A stretch of DNA of 13,029 nt, taken from Chloroflexota bacterium (lineage in GTDB: Bacteria; Chloroflexota; UBA6077). Positions 6,753 to 13,029 of the stretch are shown in pieces. The notes beneath the pieces were generated by a model. That model searched no databases and was not told the DNA's origin. It saw nothing but the letters and a program-made list of their open reading frames with translations. The stretch lies in assembly GCA_023380955.1 (NCBI GenBank), contig JAMCTB010000021.1:4510-17538 (forward strand). The letters run 5' to 3'. The stretch's first letter is position 1. Each line of letters begins with the position of its first letter. Made by a program: the position numbers and the translations under genes.

Positions 6753-6998
6753 ATGCCCAGGCTCCCGAGGATGTCGGCTCCCGATCTGTTGAAGGCCCTC
6801 AAGAGAGACGGTTGGAACGAGATTGGGCAAGCCGGCAGCCACGTCCAGTTGAAGCACCCGACCAAGGTTGGAAAAGTCACCCTTGGCGTCCACACCAGCA
6901 AGACAATCCCGCCGCGCATTCTGGCATCGATCTTGAACAGGCCAACCTCACGCGGAAGAACTGCGGAAGCTGTTGTAGCCATGGAGGGGAGACGATGA
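6753..6998 (+). CDS. hicA: HicA-type mRNA interferase toxin, C-terminus probably frameshifted
   Basis: The small HicA fold is clear: MSAPDLLKALKRDGWNEIGQ, then AGSHVQLKHP with the conserved GSH (H30), then VTLGVHTSKTIPPRILASIL. HicA cleaves mRNA in a ribosome-independent way using that His. ATG 6753 is 8 nt after GGGAGG. After ILASIL the frame gives an untypical tail (NRPTSRGRTAEAVVAMEGRR). Reading the next frame gives EQANLTR, and the third frame gives EELRKLL followed by TAG at 6976-6978, which together is the normal HicA end. Two single-base losses explain it: an A in the AA at about 6936 and a G in the CGG at about 6955. As sequenced, the stop overlaps the hicB ATG (ATGA). Repaired, hicA would be about 10 residues shorter, with GGAGGGG before hicB free between the genes. 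The toxin may thus be inactive, or the read may hold errors. Confidence 0.83.
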   Translation: MPRLPRMSAPDLLKALKRDGWNEIGQAGSHVQLKHPTKVGKVTLGVHTSKTIPPRILASILNRPTSRGRTAEAVVAMEGRR

Positions 6999-7237
6999 GC
7001 CAGCGCCATTACACCATCCTGCTGCACGAGGACAGGGAGCAGGGCGGTTACTGGGTGACTGTCCCTGCCCTTCTCGGCATCTTGACTCAGGGGGATACGC
7101 TGGAACAGGTGATCGCCAATGCGAGGGAGGCCATCTCCCTTCACCTCAGGGGGATGATCGCCGACGGCGAGCCGATCCCCGAGGACGAGGAGAACACCCA
7201 GGCCGTCACCATCGTCGTGGAGGCGCCAGCGGTGTAG
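6995..7237 (+). CDS. hicB: HicB-family antitoxin
   Basis: 80 residues with the short HicB-like fold: YTILLHEDREQGGYWVTVPA, LLGILTQGDTLEQVIANARE, then AISLHLRGMIADGEPIPED. The pattern of GYWVTVPALLG.LTQGDTLEEA..N..EA I is the signature of the RNase H-like HicB fold that blocks HicA. No C-terminal DNA-binding domain (ribbon-helix-helix or HTH) follows, so autoregulation would rest on the complex or be absent. ATG 6995 is preceded by GGAGGGG at 5 nt. It is directly downstream of hicA in the toxin-first order usual for hicAB, and convergent with the PurM-like gene. Confidence 0.9.
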   Translation: MSQRHYTILLHEDREQGGYWVTVPALLGILTQGDTLEQVIANAREAISLHLRGMIADGEPIPEDEENTQAVTIVVEAPAV

Positions 7238-7287
7238 CGGGCGATCTGCCGGGTTGCGCGGCGCATCGATGTGTTCCGGTAGTGTTC

Positions 7288-7324
7288 CAGCCCTCACCCT
7301 GACCCTCTCCCAGAGGGAGAGGGG
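7288..7324 (+). repeat. REP-like palindromic repeat, family A copy 2
   Basis: CAGCCCTCACCCTGACCCTC then TCCCAGAGGGAGAGGGG matches the copy at 1234-1270 (opposite strand) at 35 of 37 positions, and its CCTCTCCC/GGGAGAGG arms are intact. It lies between the convergent 3' ends of hicB and the PurM-like gene, a usual place for REP elements. It could act as a transcription end barrier for either side. Confidence 0.8.
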
Positions 7325-7430
7325 AGAGAAGGGGGCCGGCAGCCCGCCGACCCGCTGGCCCCAGCACTCAGGACACAGAACTCAGGACCGGGCGGGCGAG
7401 ACCCCGCGCTCCCGGCAGCACCCTGCACCC

Positions 7431-8507
7431 TTACCTCGCCTCGGGCGCCTTGCCGGTGGCGATGGCCTCCCCGAAGGCCCTCCAGAAGGGGTCCACCCGC
7501 GGGTGCTCCAGCCCTCGGGAGGTCGATCCCTCGAAGACCACCATCCCTTGCTCGGCGGGGGTCACCTCGCCCACGATGCTGGACTCGATCCCCCTGTCGG
7601 CCAGCCGTCTTACCACCTCCGCTGCCTTGTGGGGCCGGCAGGTGATCAGCAGCGTCCCCTCGCTGATGGAGGCGTAGGGGTCGATCCGGAACATCTCGCA
7701 GATCTTCCGCACCTCCTCCCGAACGATCACCTTCTCCTTGTCGATCTGCATCCCCACCTTGGAGGCCTGCGCAATCTCGAACAGCCCGCCCCACACACCG
7801 CACTCGGTGGCGTCGTGCATGGCGGTGACGCCGTCGTCTCGAACCCCGACGGAGGCGGCCGTCATGGCGTCGTCCACCACGCTCATCATGTCGAACACCC
7901 TGTCGGCCTGGCGGGCGAAATCGGCGCCGTACCGCTCGGCCACCAGCTGCGGCAGGGTGGCGGCGAACAGCCCAGTCGCCTCGATGGCCGCGCCCTTGGT
8001 CACGATCACCCGATCGCCCACCCTGGCCATGTTGGGGGTGACGTAGCGGGACTTGGGTCCCACGCTGATCACCGTGGCCCCGCCCACCATGGGGAAGTCG
8101 GTCCCCTCGTAGCGGGCGGTGTGGCCGGTGACCACCGACATGCCGATCTTCTCGCACTCCCGATGGACCGTGGACCACATGATCTCCAGCGCCTCACGGG
8201 TCACGGAGAGGGGAAGGTTCAGATCCACGGTGAAGTAGGTGGGGCGCAGCCCCGAGGTGGCGGCGTCGGAAGCGAGGATGTGGGTGGCGAACCAGGCGGC
8301 CCGCTCCCAGCCGTACTGGGGGACGATGAAGAAGGGATCCGTGGTGAGGGCCATCACCTGGTCGTGCCCCAGGTCGACCACGCCCACGTCCACGCCGTGC
8401 TGAGGGCCGACCAGGATGTGGGGCGATTTCGCCCCGAGGCGGGGGTAGATGATCTCCTCGAAGATCTCCGGCGAGATCTTCCCGATGGCGGGCAGCTCGC
8501 TAGGCAT
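7431..8507 (-). CDS. AIR synthase-related (PurM/HypE/ThiL superfamily) protein under TPP control
   Basis: 358 residues of the PurM-like ATP-binding superfamily. The N-terminal domain holds VGPQHGVDVGVVDLGHDQVM, then ALTTDPFFIVPQYGWERAAW and ILASDAATSGLRPTYFTVDL, with the Asp/Asn-rich metal and nucleotide pocket of this fold. The middle holds GMSVVTGHTARYEG and VGGATVISVG, and the C-terminal domain has MHDATECGVWGGL and ISEGTLLITCRP. HypE ends with a conserved Cys that is carbamoylated; this protein ends in KAPEAR without Cys, and no hyp genes are near, so it is not HypE. The preceding TPP riboswitch ties it to thiamine metabolism. It could act like ThiL (TMP kinase) or PurM (AIR being the precursor of the thiamine pyrimidine), but neither family signature is complete. 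ATG 8507 has AAGGAG 9 nt upstream. Confidence is high for the superfamily, low for the reaction. Confidence 0.92.
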   Translation of the reverse strand: MPSELPAIGKISPEIFEEIIYPRLGAKSPHILVGPQHGVDVGVVDLGHDQVMALTTDPFFIVPQYGWERAAWFATHILASDAATSGLRPTYFTVDLNLPLSVTREALEIMWSTVHRECEKIGMSVVTGHTARYEGTDFPMVGGATVISVGPKSRYVTPNMARVGDRVIVTKGAAIEATGLFAATLPQLVAERYGADFARQADRVFDMMSVVDDAMTAASVGVRDDGVTAMHDATECGVWGGLFEIAQASKVGMQIDKEKVIVREEVRKICEMFRIDPYASISEGTLLITCRPHKAAEVVRRLADRGIESSIVGEVTPAEQGMVVFEGSTSRGLEHPRVDPFWRAFGEAIATGKAPEAR

Positions 8508-8524
8508 CTCTCTCTACTCCTTCC

Positions 8525-8545
8525 GGTACTGCTACTGCTACTGCG
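8525..8545 (-). repeat. GCAGTA hexamer repeat in the leader of the PurM-like gene
   Basis: On the minus strand the leader contains three head-to-tail copies of GCAGTA just 5' of the ribosome binding site GGAAGGAG. It is a short microsatellite that could change length by slippage and so alter leader spacing. No function is shown. Confidence 0.5.
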
Positions 8546-8584
8546 TCTTGGATACACGGAAGGGTGCGTGGGGGAGTGGCGAAA

Positions 8585-8608
8585 GGCCGCCATCTCGGGA
8601 TGGCGGCC
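8585..8608 (-). terminator. Attenuator hairpin of the TPP riboswitch
   Basis: GGCCGCCATC pairs perfectly with GATGGCGGCC across a CCGA loop (minus strand) and is followed by CTTTCGCC. It sits 11 nt after the aptamer and about 80 nt before the start codon, the correct place for an intrinsic terminator formed when TPP is bound. The T tract is short, so termination may be incomplete. Confidence 0.78.
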
Positions 8609-8619
8609 CAACGTTTCGA

Positions 8620-8713
8620 GGTCCTGCTTCCCTTCGCTGGCATTACCCAGATCAGGTTCGAGGGTCAGTGGCCGAAGCCACACTCTCAGCGCCGACGCGC
8701 CCCCCTAGCAACC
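8620..8713 (-). ncRNA. TPP riboswitch (THI element)
   Basis: The minus strand carries the diagnostic THI-box blocks in order: GGCGCTGAGAG (pyrimidine-sensing arm), a variable hairpin GTGGCTTCGGCCAC, GACCCTCGAACCTGATCTGG, then GTAATGCCAGCGAAGGGAAG. The outer stem is closed by GGTTGCT at the 5' end with AGCAGGACC at the 3' end. Every nucleotide block known to contact thiamine pyrophosphate is present. It is located between a good promoter and the PurM-like gene, with an attenuator hairpin directly behind it, so high TPP should lower expression. Confidence 0.97.
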
Positions 8714-8732
8714 CTATGTGATTGTGGCACCC

Positions 8733-8761
8733 ATCATACAGCGGGCAAAACCATCGCGCAA
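8733..8761 (-). promoter_or_regulatory. Promoter of the TPP-riboswitch transcript
   Basis: On the minus strand TTGCGC (8761-8756), a 17-nt spacer and TATGAT (8738-8733, five of six matches to the -10 consensus) place a start near 8726, about 13 nt before the first riboswitch stem. Position and spacing support it; the -35 is weak. Confidence 0.65.
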
Positions 8762-8829
8762 TTCCCTCGATGATGCCACCAGGACCCTGATTGCCATCCG
8801 CATCACCCGTTCGAGCGTGCTCCGGTGGC

Positions 8830-10014
8830 TTAGTTCTTCAGGAACCGCTCCATCCGGAACGGCTTGCCGTGCCCGGGGTAGACGGTGCCTATTCTCAGCC
8901 CTCTCAGCTTTTCGATGCTGGCATCGTAGTCCGCCAAATCGTCGATAGAGACGGGGAAGCCTGGCCTGACGACGTTGTAGAGCAGGTCGCCGCAGAACAG
9001 GTCGCCGCCGGCCGTCAGCACCCCTATCGAACCCTTCGAGTGCCCGGGGATGTGCAGGACCCTGGCATCGAACCCGTATTCAGAGAGATCGAAGCCCTCG
9101 TCGATAGTCAGATCCGGCGTGAAGCTGTCGAATCGAGTCGACCTGGCGAAGAACGATACGATACTGCCCACGATCTTGAAGCTGAGCGAGTACTTGTCCG
9201 GCCTGGCTTTTCTGTTCCAGGTCATGTCTCCGCGCTCGACCATCCCCGAATCGGCGCCGTGCATGGCAATGGGCGCACGGTACTTTTCGCGGAGATAGGC
9301 GCCGTTGCCGGCGTGGTCGTGGTCCCCATGCGTCAGCACGACGAGCTTGAGCCTTCCCGGGGTGCAGCCCGCCCTTTCAAGCTCTCTCTCGATCTGGGCG
9401 CGGCTGGTCGAGAACCCTGTGTCGATCAGGACGAACCCGTCACCGGCCTCGACGAGGTAGCTGTTGACGCCGCCCAGATTGATCGCTGTCCCTCCACCAT
9501 CCGCTTTCGCGGCAGCAGAACGGGTGCGGACGTAGGACACGATCCCCAGAGCGAGCAGGCCAAGCTCGGCTACGACGCCCGCGATGACCCCACCGACGGA
9601 GTTGTACATGCCGAGCCCCACTTTCGGCGACCGATCGAAGAAGACCGGCAGGTCGGGTGCGGTGGGGGTGACGGTGAAGGGCTTCAGCGAAACGCGAGCC
9701 ATCGGGTGCGACACGAAGTCCAGCAGCCAGTGGCTGAAAACCAGGAGCCCAATCACCACGCCGGTGCGGTTGTCGCGATAGAGGCGTGCACCCAGCAGCC
9801 CGGCTATCGCGGACCAGACCCCCGACATGAACAGGCCGTGTGACCAGGGAGCGGAGGTCTGCCGGCCCTTGCGATCGATCCGCTCGATCCCCGCGAAGTG
9901 GAAGACGGCCCACAGGAGATCCAGAGCATCCGAGGCCAGCAACAGAACGCCGAGGTGCGCCCTGGGTGCGAAACGCTTGGCCGCCAGCCCGACTCCAAAG
10001 TGCCCTCTGCCCAT
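8830..10014 (-). CDS. Membrane hydrolase-like domain fused to metallo-beta-lactamase
   Basis: 394 residues. The N-terminal 170 form a membrane unit: GHFGVGLAAKRFAPRAHLGV, LLASDALDLLWAVFHF, PWSHGLFMSGVWSAIAGLLG, VIGLLVFSHWLLDFVSHP, and a last segment VIAGVVAELGLLALGIVSYV. The conserved GHF, ASD, WSHG and HWLLDFVSHP residues resemble membrane-bound metal-dependent hydrolases of the YdjM/LexA-binding type. From about residue 195 a complete metallo-beta-lactamase follows: GGVNSYLVEAGDGFVLIDTG, THGDHDHAGNG (H229, H232, D233, H234), HIPGHSKGS (H325), FCGDLLY (D343) and YPGHGKPF (H382). All zinc ligands are thus kept. The C-terminal domain is closest in style to glyoxalase II/quorum-quenching lactonase-type enzymes; the substrate is unknown. 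ATG 10014 has GGGGAGG 5 nt upstream; an upstream in-frame ATG at about 10065 lacks this. It is the only gene in its unit and diverges from the peptidase gene. Confidence 0.92.
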   Translation of the reverse strand: MGRGHFGVGLAAKRFAPRAHLGVLLLASDALDLLWAVFHFAGIERIDRKGRQTSAPWSHGLFMSGVWSAIAGLLGARLYRDNRTGVVIGLLVFSHWLLDFVSHPMARVSLKPFTVTPTAPDLPVFFDRSPKVGLGMYNSVGGVIAGVVAELGLLALGIVSYVRTRSAAAKADGGGTAINLGGVNSYLVEAGDGFVLIDTGFSTSRAQIERELERAGCTPGRLKLVVLTHGDHDHAGNGAYLREKYRAPIAMHGADSGMVERGDMTWNRKARPDKYSLSFKIVGSIVSFFARSTRFDSFTPDLTIDEGFDLSEYGFDARVLHIPGHSKGSIGVLTAGGDLFCGDLLYNVVRPGFPVSIDDLADYDASIEKLRGLRIGTVYPGHGKPFRMERFLKN

Positions 10015-10129
10015 TGCATCCTCCCCGCTCGGCCACCCTTCCCGAGCTGCTGCGAGCGACAGCACGCTCCATTCTCATCCGGACACCAGTATATAGTAGA
10101 GGTCGGGCCGGCGTATCGACCTTCTGTCG

Positions 10130-10158
10130 TTTACACCCTCATCCCCTCGACGTACAAT
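10130..10158 (+). promoter_or_regulatory. Promoter for the secreted peptidase gene
   Basis: TTTACA (10130-10135), a 17-nt spacer and TACAAT (10153-10158) each differ from the sigma-70 consensus at one base. The predicted start is near 10165, giving a leader of about 77 nt before the ATG at 10242. Confidence 0.72.
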
Positions 10159-10241
10159 GTTGCAGCCCTGCCCCGTGACCTTCGTCGACCTGCCACGAAG
10201 ATCGATTCGTCCCGCACGTCTTACCCTCGGCAGAGGTGTGG

Positions 10242-12896
10242 ATGAAGAGCAAGTTCCGGCTGCCGCGGCTCCTGCCCGCCCTCCTTATGGTTGCCAGCCT
10301 GGCCTTGCCTGGCTCAATCTCGGGGTTGGCGGCGCCCGCCCTCGACCCGACCCTCGCCCAGACCGAGGCGGCGCCCGCCCTGGCCCCATCCGTCGCCCCG
10401 AGTCAGACCGCCCTCCAGAGCCCGGACGCCTTCCTCGGCTTCGAGGTGGGGGCCGACCGGCAGCTGGCGGACTGGAACCAGATGCTCGATTACTTCGAGA
10501 TGCTGGGGCGGGACTCCGATCGGGTTCATCTTCAGACCATCGGCGAGACCACCCTGGGCAGGCCGATGATCATGGCCATCATCTCCTCTCCTGCTAATCT
10601 GGCCAGGCTGGATCGCTACCGGGAGATCCAGAAGAAGCTGTCCAACCCGCAGGGCCTCAGCGATGCCGAGCTGGCTGCTTTGATGGCCGAGGCCAAGCCG
10701 GTGGTGGCCATCAGCGCCTCCATCCACTCCACCGAGATCGCGGCCACCCAGATGTCGCTGAAGCTGGCCTACGAGCTTGCCTCCAGCGATGTCGCCAAAG
10801 TCGGTGAAGTTCTGGACCGTGTCATCCTGCTGCTGGTTCCGTCGCTCAACCCCGACGGCCATCAGGTGACCGTGGACTGGTACAGGAAGTATCTGGGAAC
10901 CCCCTACGAGGGGACGGGCACCCCCTGGCTGTACCACTACTACGCCGGCCACGACAACAATCGCGACTGGTTCTCCTTCAATCTGAAGGAAACCCGAGCC
11001 TACGGTCGCCAGCTGTACCAGCTGTGGTTCCCGGAGATCGCCTGGGATATCCACCAGATGGGGAACGGCGGCGCCCGCCTCTTCGTCCCGCCCTTCATGG
11101 ACCCGTCCAATCCGGTCATCGATCCGGTGATCCTCCGCTCCCTCTACCTGCTGGGCGGCCACATCACCACCGACCTAGCTGCCGCCGGGATGAAGGGGGT
11201 GTCCACCAACGCCCAGTACGACTCCTGGTACCACGGCGCCAACCGCACTGCCCCGGCTTTTCATAACATGGTGGGCATCCTCACCGAGGCCGCCAGCGTC
11301 GATATCGCCAGCCCCATCACCCAGAGACTAGAGGATCTGGACATCCCCACCCGCGGGTTGCCGGATGCCCAGCACCCGCTGTCCGACTTCCCCGACGTAT
11401 GGCCCGGCGGCGAGTGGCACCTGAAGGACATCGTCGACTACGAGGAGACGGCCGCCTGGTCCATCCTGACGGTGGCTGCCCGCTACGGGGATAGCTTCGT
11501 CAGGAACTTCGTCGACATGAACCGGCGCTCGGTGCTGAAGGGGCTGACCGAGTCCCCCTCCGCCTACGTCATCCCGGCCGAGCAGCGGGATCCGGTCACC
11601 ACGGTCAGGATGATCAACACCCTGATCTTCCAGGGTATCCAGGTTTACAGGGCCGATGCGCCTTTCCAGGCCGACGGGAAGCGCTACTCCGCGGGGGCCT
11701 ACGTGGTGCTCGCCTCCCAGCCCACTCGTGCCAACGTGCTTGCGCTGCTGGGGAAGCAGAGCTACCCTGACCGGCGGAACCCGGACGGCTCCCCCGAGAT
11801 GCCGTACGACATCGCGGGCTGGACCCTCCCCATGCAGATGGGGGTCGCCTACGACGAGATCCAGAGCCTCTTCGACGCTCGGCTGAGCGAGGTCAAGGAA
11901 GCCGTTCCTCCGGCCGGCGTCGTGCTCTCCGGCCCTGCCTCCTACGGCCACGCCTTCGGGCCGGAGCAGAACGATGCCGCCACAGCCAGGATCCGCCTGC
12001 TAAGAGAGGGCTACCAGCTTGCATGGGCAACCGAGCCGCTGACTGTGGGGGATAAGAGCTTCGCCCCGGGCGCCACCATCGTGAAGGCGCGGGACGGCCT
12101 GGTAGTCGAGCTGGCCTCCCTGGCCAGGGAGCTCTCCCTCAGCTTCTACCCCGTGGACTCGGCCCCCGCCGTCGAGATCCGGCAGCTCAGCTTGCCCCGG
12201 GTCGGCGTGTACGAGAGCTGGGCCGGCAACATGGACTCCGGCTGGACCCGCTTCCTCTTCGACCGGTTCGAGATCCCCTTCGCCGAGCTGCACGATGCGG
12301 ACGTCCGAGCCGGCGGGCTGGGCGACAGGTTCGACGCGATCGTGATCGCCGACCAGGGGACGGCCACCATCGTGAACGGCCGGCGGCCCGGCAGCTACCC
12401 GGAGGAGTACACCGGCGGCATCGGCGAGCAGGGTGTCGAAAGCCTCGATGCCTTCGTCCGGGGCGGCGGCACCCTGGTGACCCTGGGCAACGCCGGGGAC
12501 TTCGCCATCGAGAAGCTGGGGGTCCCGGTGAAGAACCTCCTCCGGGGCGTCGAGACCAGCCGGTTCTACGCCCCCGGCTCCATCCTGGCCGGCAAGGTGG
12601 ACAGCAGCCAGCCCCTGGGCTTCGGGATGGGCGAGAGGGCCGACTTCTACTTCACCAACAGCTCGGCCTACGAGGCCGCCGAGGGCGTGACCGTCGCTAC
12701 CTACGGCGACGGCGCCCTCCTGCGGAGCGGCTGGCTCCTGGGCGAGAGGTATCTGCAGAACAGGGGAGCCGCGGTGGACGTGGCGCTGGGGAACGGTAAG
12801 GTGGAGATGATCGGTTTCCGGAGTCAGCATCGTGCCCAGAGCGACGGCACCTTCAAGCTGCTGTTCAACGCCCTCTTCTACGCCACCGTGAGGTGA
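10242..12896 (+). CDS. Secreted M14-type zinc carboxypeptidase with C-terminal amidotransferase-like region
   Basis: 884 residues. MKSKFRLPRLLPALLMVASL then ALPGSISGLAA is a signal peptide, so it is exported. The M14 catalytic domain spans about 65-400. It has zinc motif SIHSTEIAATQM (H162, E165), LVPSLNPDGHQ, NNRDWFSFN (R241), third ligand WDIHQMG (H271) and general base GILTEAASV (E349). All expected residues are present, so an active metallocarboxypeptidase is likely. The region around 450-600 (NTLIFQGIQVYRADAPF and GAYVVLASQPTRANV) is a linker domain. From about 640 a Rossmann-like DJ-1/GATase-type region follows (RVGVYESWAGNMDSGWTRF, FDAIVIADQG, FVRGGGTLVTLGN) with no clear catalytic Cys. 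This layout is known from large extracellular M14 peptidases of soil bacteria. ATG 10242 is preferred to the GTG at 10236 because AGAGG is 6 nt upstream and the signal peptide begins there. Substrate unknown. Confidence 0.94.
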   Translation: MKSKFRLPRLLPALLMVASLALPGSISGLAAPALDPTLAQTEAAPALAPSVAPSQTALQSPDAFLGFEVGADRQLADWNQMLDYFEMLGRDSDRVHLQTIGETTLGRPMIMAIISSPANLARLDRYREIQKKLSNPQGLSDAELAALMAEAKPVVAISASIHSTEIAATQMSLKLAYELASSDVAKVGEVLDRVILLLVPSLNPDGHQVTVDWYRKYLGTPYEGTGTPWLYHYYAGHDNNRDWFSFNLKETRAYGRQLYQLWFPEIAWDIHQMGNGGARLFVPPFMDPSNPVIDPVILRSLYLLGGHITTDLAAAGMKGVSTNAQYDSWYHGANRTAPAFHNMVGILTEAASVDIASPITQRLEDLDIPTRGLPDAQHPLSDFPDVWPGGEWHLKDIVDYEETAAWSILTVAARYGDSFVRNFVDMNRRSVLKGLTESPSAYVIPAEQRDPVTTVRMINTLIFQGIQVYRADAPFQADGKRYSAGAYVVLASQPTRANVLALLGKQSYPDRRNPDGSPEMPYDIAGWTLPMQMGVAYDEIQSLFDARLSEVKEAVPPAGVVLSGPASYGHAFGPEQNDAATARIRLLREGYQLAWATEPLTVGDKSFAPGATIVKARDGLVVELASLARELSLSFYPVDSAPAVEIRQLSLPRVGVYESWAGNMDSGWTRFLFDRFEIPFAELHDADVRAGGLGDRFDAIVIADQGTATIVNGRRPGSYPEEYTGGIGEQGVESLDAFVRGGGTLVTLGNAGDFAIEKLGVPVKNLLRGVETSRFYAPGSILAGKVDSSQPLGFGMGERADFYFTNSSAYEAAEGVTVATYGDGALLRSGWLLGERYLQNRGAAVDVALGNGKVEMIGFRSQHRAQSDGTFKLLFNALFYATVR

Positions 12897-12915
12897 CGAC
12901 CATTCGGAGTCATCA

Positions 12916-12931
12916 TGCCCCAGACGGGGCA
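12916..12931 (+). terminator. Small GC hairpin after the peptidase gene
   Basis: TGCCCC-AGAC-GGGGCA is a perfect 6-bp stem 19 nt after the stop codon. No T tract follows, so it is only a possible terminator. The remaining bases to the right edge show nothing I can support. Confidence 0.4.
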
Positions 12932-13029
12932 CCATCGAGAACGGAAATGGCTTCCGCAGGCTAGGCAGATGTAGGGCGGGTCTGTGACCATTCCTTACAA
13001 GTTAAGGTCTGCACAGAGTTGTCAATAGG

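Noticed and set aside
7367..7389. Direct repeat CTCAGGAC with 6-nt gap
   Set aside because: Only two short units, no flanking genes or palindromic form; too little to call an element.
7431..8507. Assignment of the PurM-like gene as hypE
   Set aside because: The C-terminal Cys that HypE needs is absent, no hydrogenase genes are nearby, and a TPP riboswitch points to thiamine.
7254..8708. 484-residue plus-strand frame
   Set aside because: Antisense to the PurM-like gene and its riboswitch; low-complexity composition.
13005..13025. Minus-strand TTGACA near the right edge as a promoter
   Set aside because: No acceptable -10 box at 16-18 nt, and the gene it would serve is not seen.
1..13029. 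CRISPR array, tRNA or rRNA
   Set aside because: No regularly spaced repeats, no cloverleaf and no rRNA motifs were found on reading either strand.

Overview
The window is high-GC bacterial DNA with almost every long gene using G or C at the third codon position. The guaA product (RRVREC.VYCEL type N-terminus), a PurM-like gene behind a TPP riboswitch, and dispersed REP-like palindromes would fit a Chloroflexota-type or other deep-branching GC-rich bacterium. That placement is an impression from protein style, not a measured result.

Layout. (1) 1-1154, minus: 5' part of guaA (GMP synthase), running off the left edge. (2) 1155-2070: no intact gene. It holds two REP-like palindromes, a small hairpin, and two overlapping small genes that seem to be broken by single-base indels (a short membrane protein and a CxxC/CxxC zinc-ribbon protein). 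(3) 2071-5230: a lower-GC accessory island with a HExxH metallopeptidase-like protein and a frameshifted tyrosine recombinase on the minus strand. Diverging from them on the plus strand are a STAS-HATPase protein and a DUF4325 (STAS-like)-winged-helix protein with its own promoter and a start-site palindrome. (4) 5231-6615: a terminator-like hairpin, a second REP-like palindrome and a serine beta-lactamase-family hydrolase. (5) 6650-7237: a hicA-hicB toxin-antitoxin pair whose hicA 3' end appears to carry two single-base deletions. (6) 7238-8740: a REP-like element between convergent genes, then on the minus strand a PurM/HypE/ThiL-superfamily gene behind a complete TPP riboswitch, attenuator hairpin and promoter. 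(7) 8830-10014, minus: a fusion of a membrane domain to a metallo-beta-lactamase. (8) 10130-12896, plus: a promoter and a large secreted M14-type zinc carboxypeptidase with a C-terminal amidotransferase-like region. The last 130 bases hold only a small hairpin.

How they work together. The housekeeping genes (guaA, the TPP-controlled PurM-like gene) bracket accessory DNA. The strongest candidate for an undescribed system is the island. A HATPase with an anti-sigma-like N-box and a fused STAS-like region is followed by a DUF4325 protein fused to a DNA-binding winged helix, next to a HExxH protein and a decayed integrase. This could be a kinase/antagonist type switch controlling transcription, but no substrate or output is visible. 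The second is the TPP-riboswitch-controlled PurM-like enzyme, which lacks the C-terminal Cys of HypE and so may act in thiamine synthesis. Small accessory genes repeatedly show single-base frameshifts in or next to homopolymers, which needs to be separated from sequencing error.
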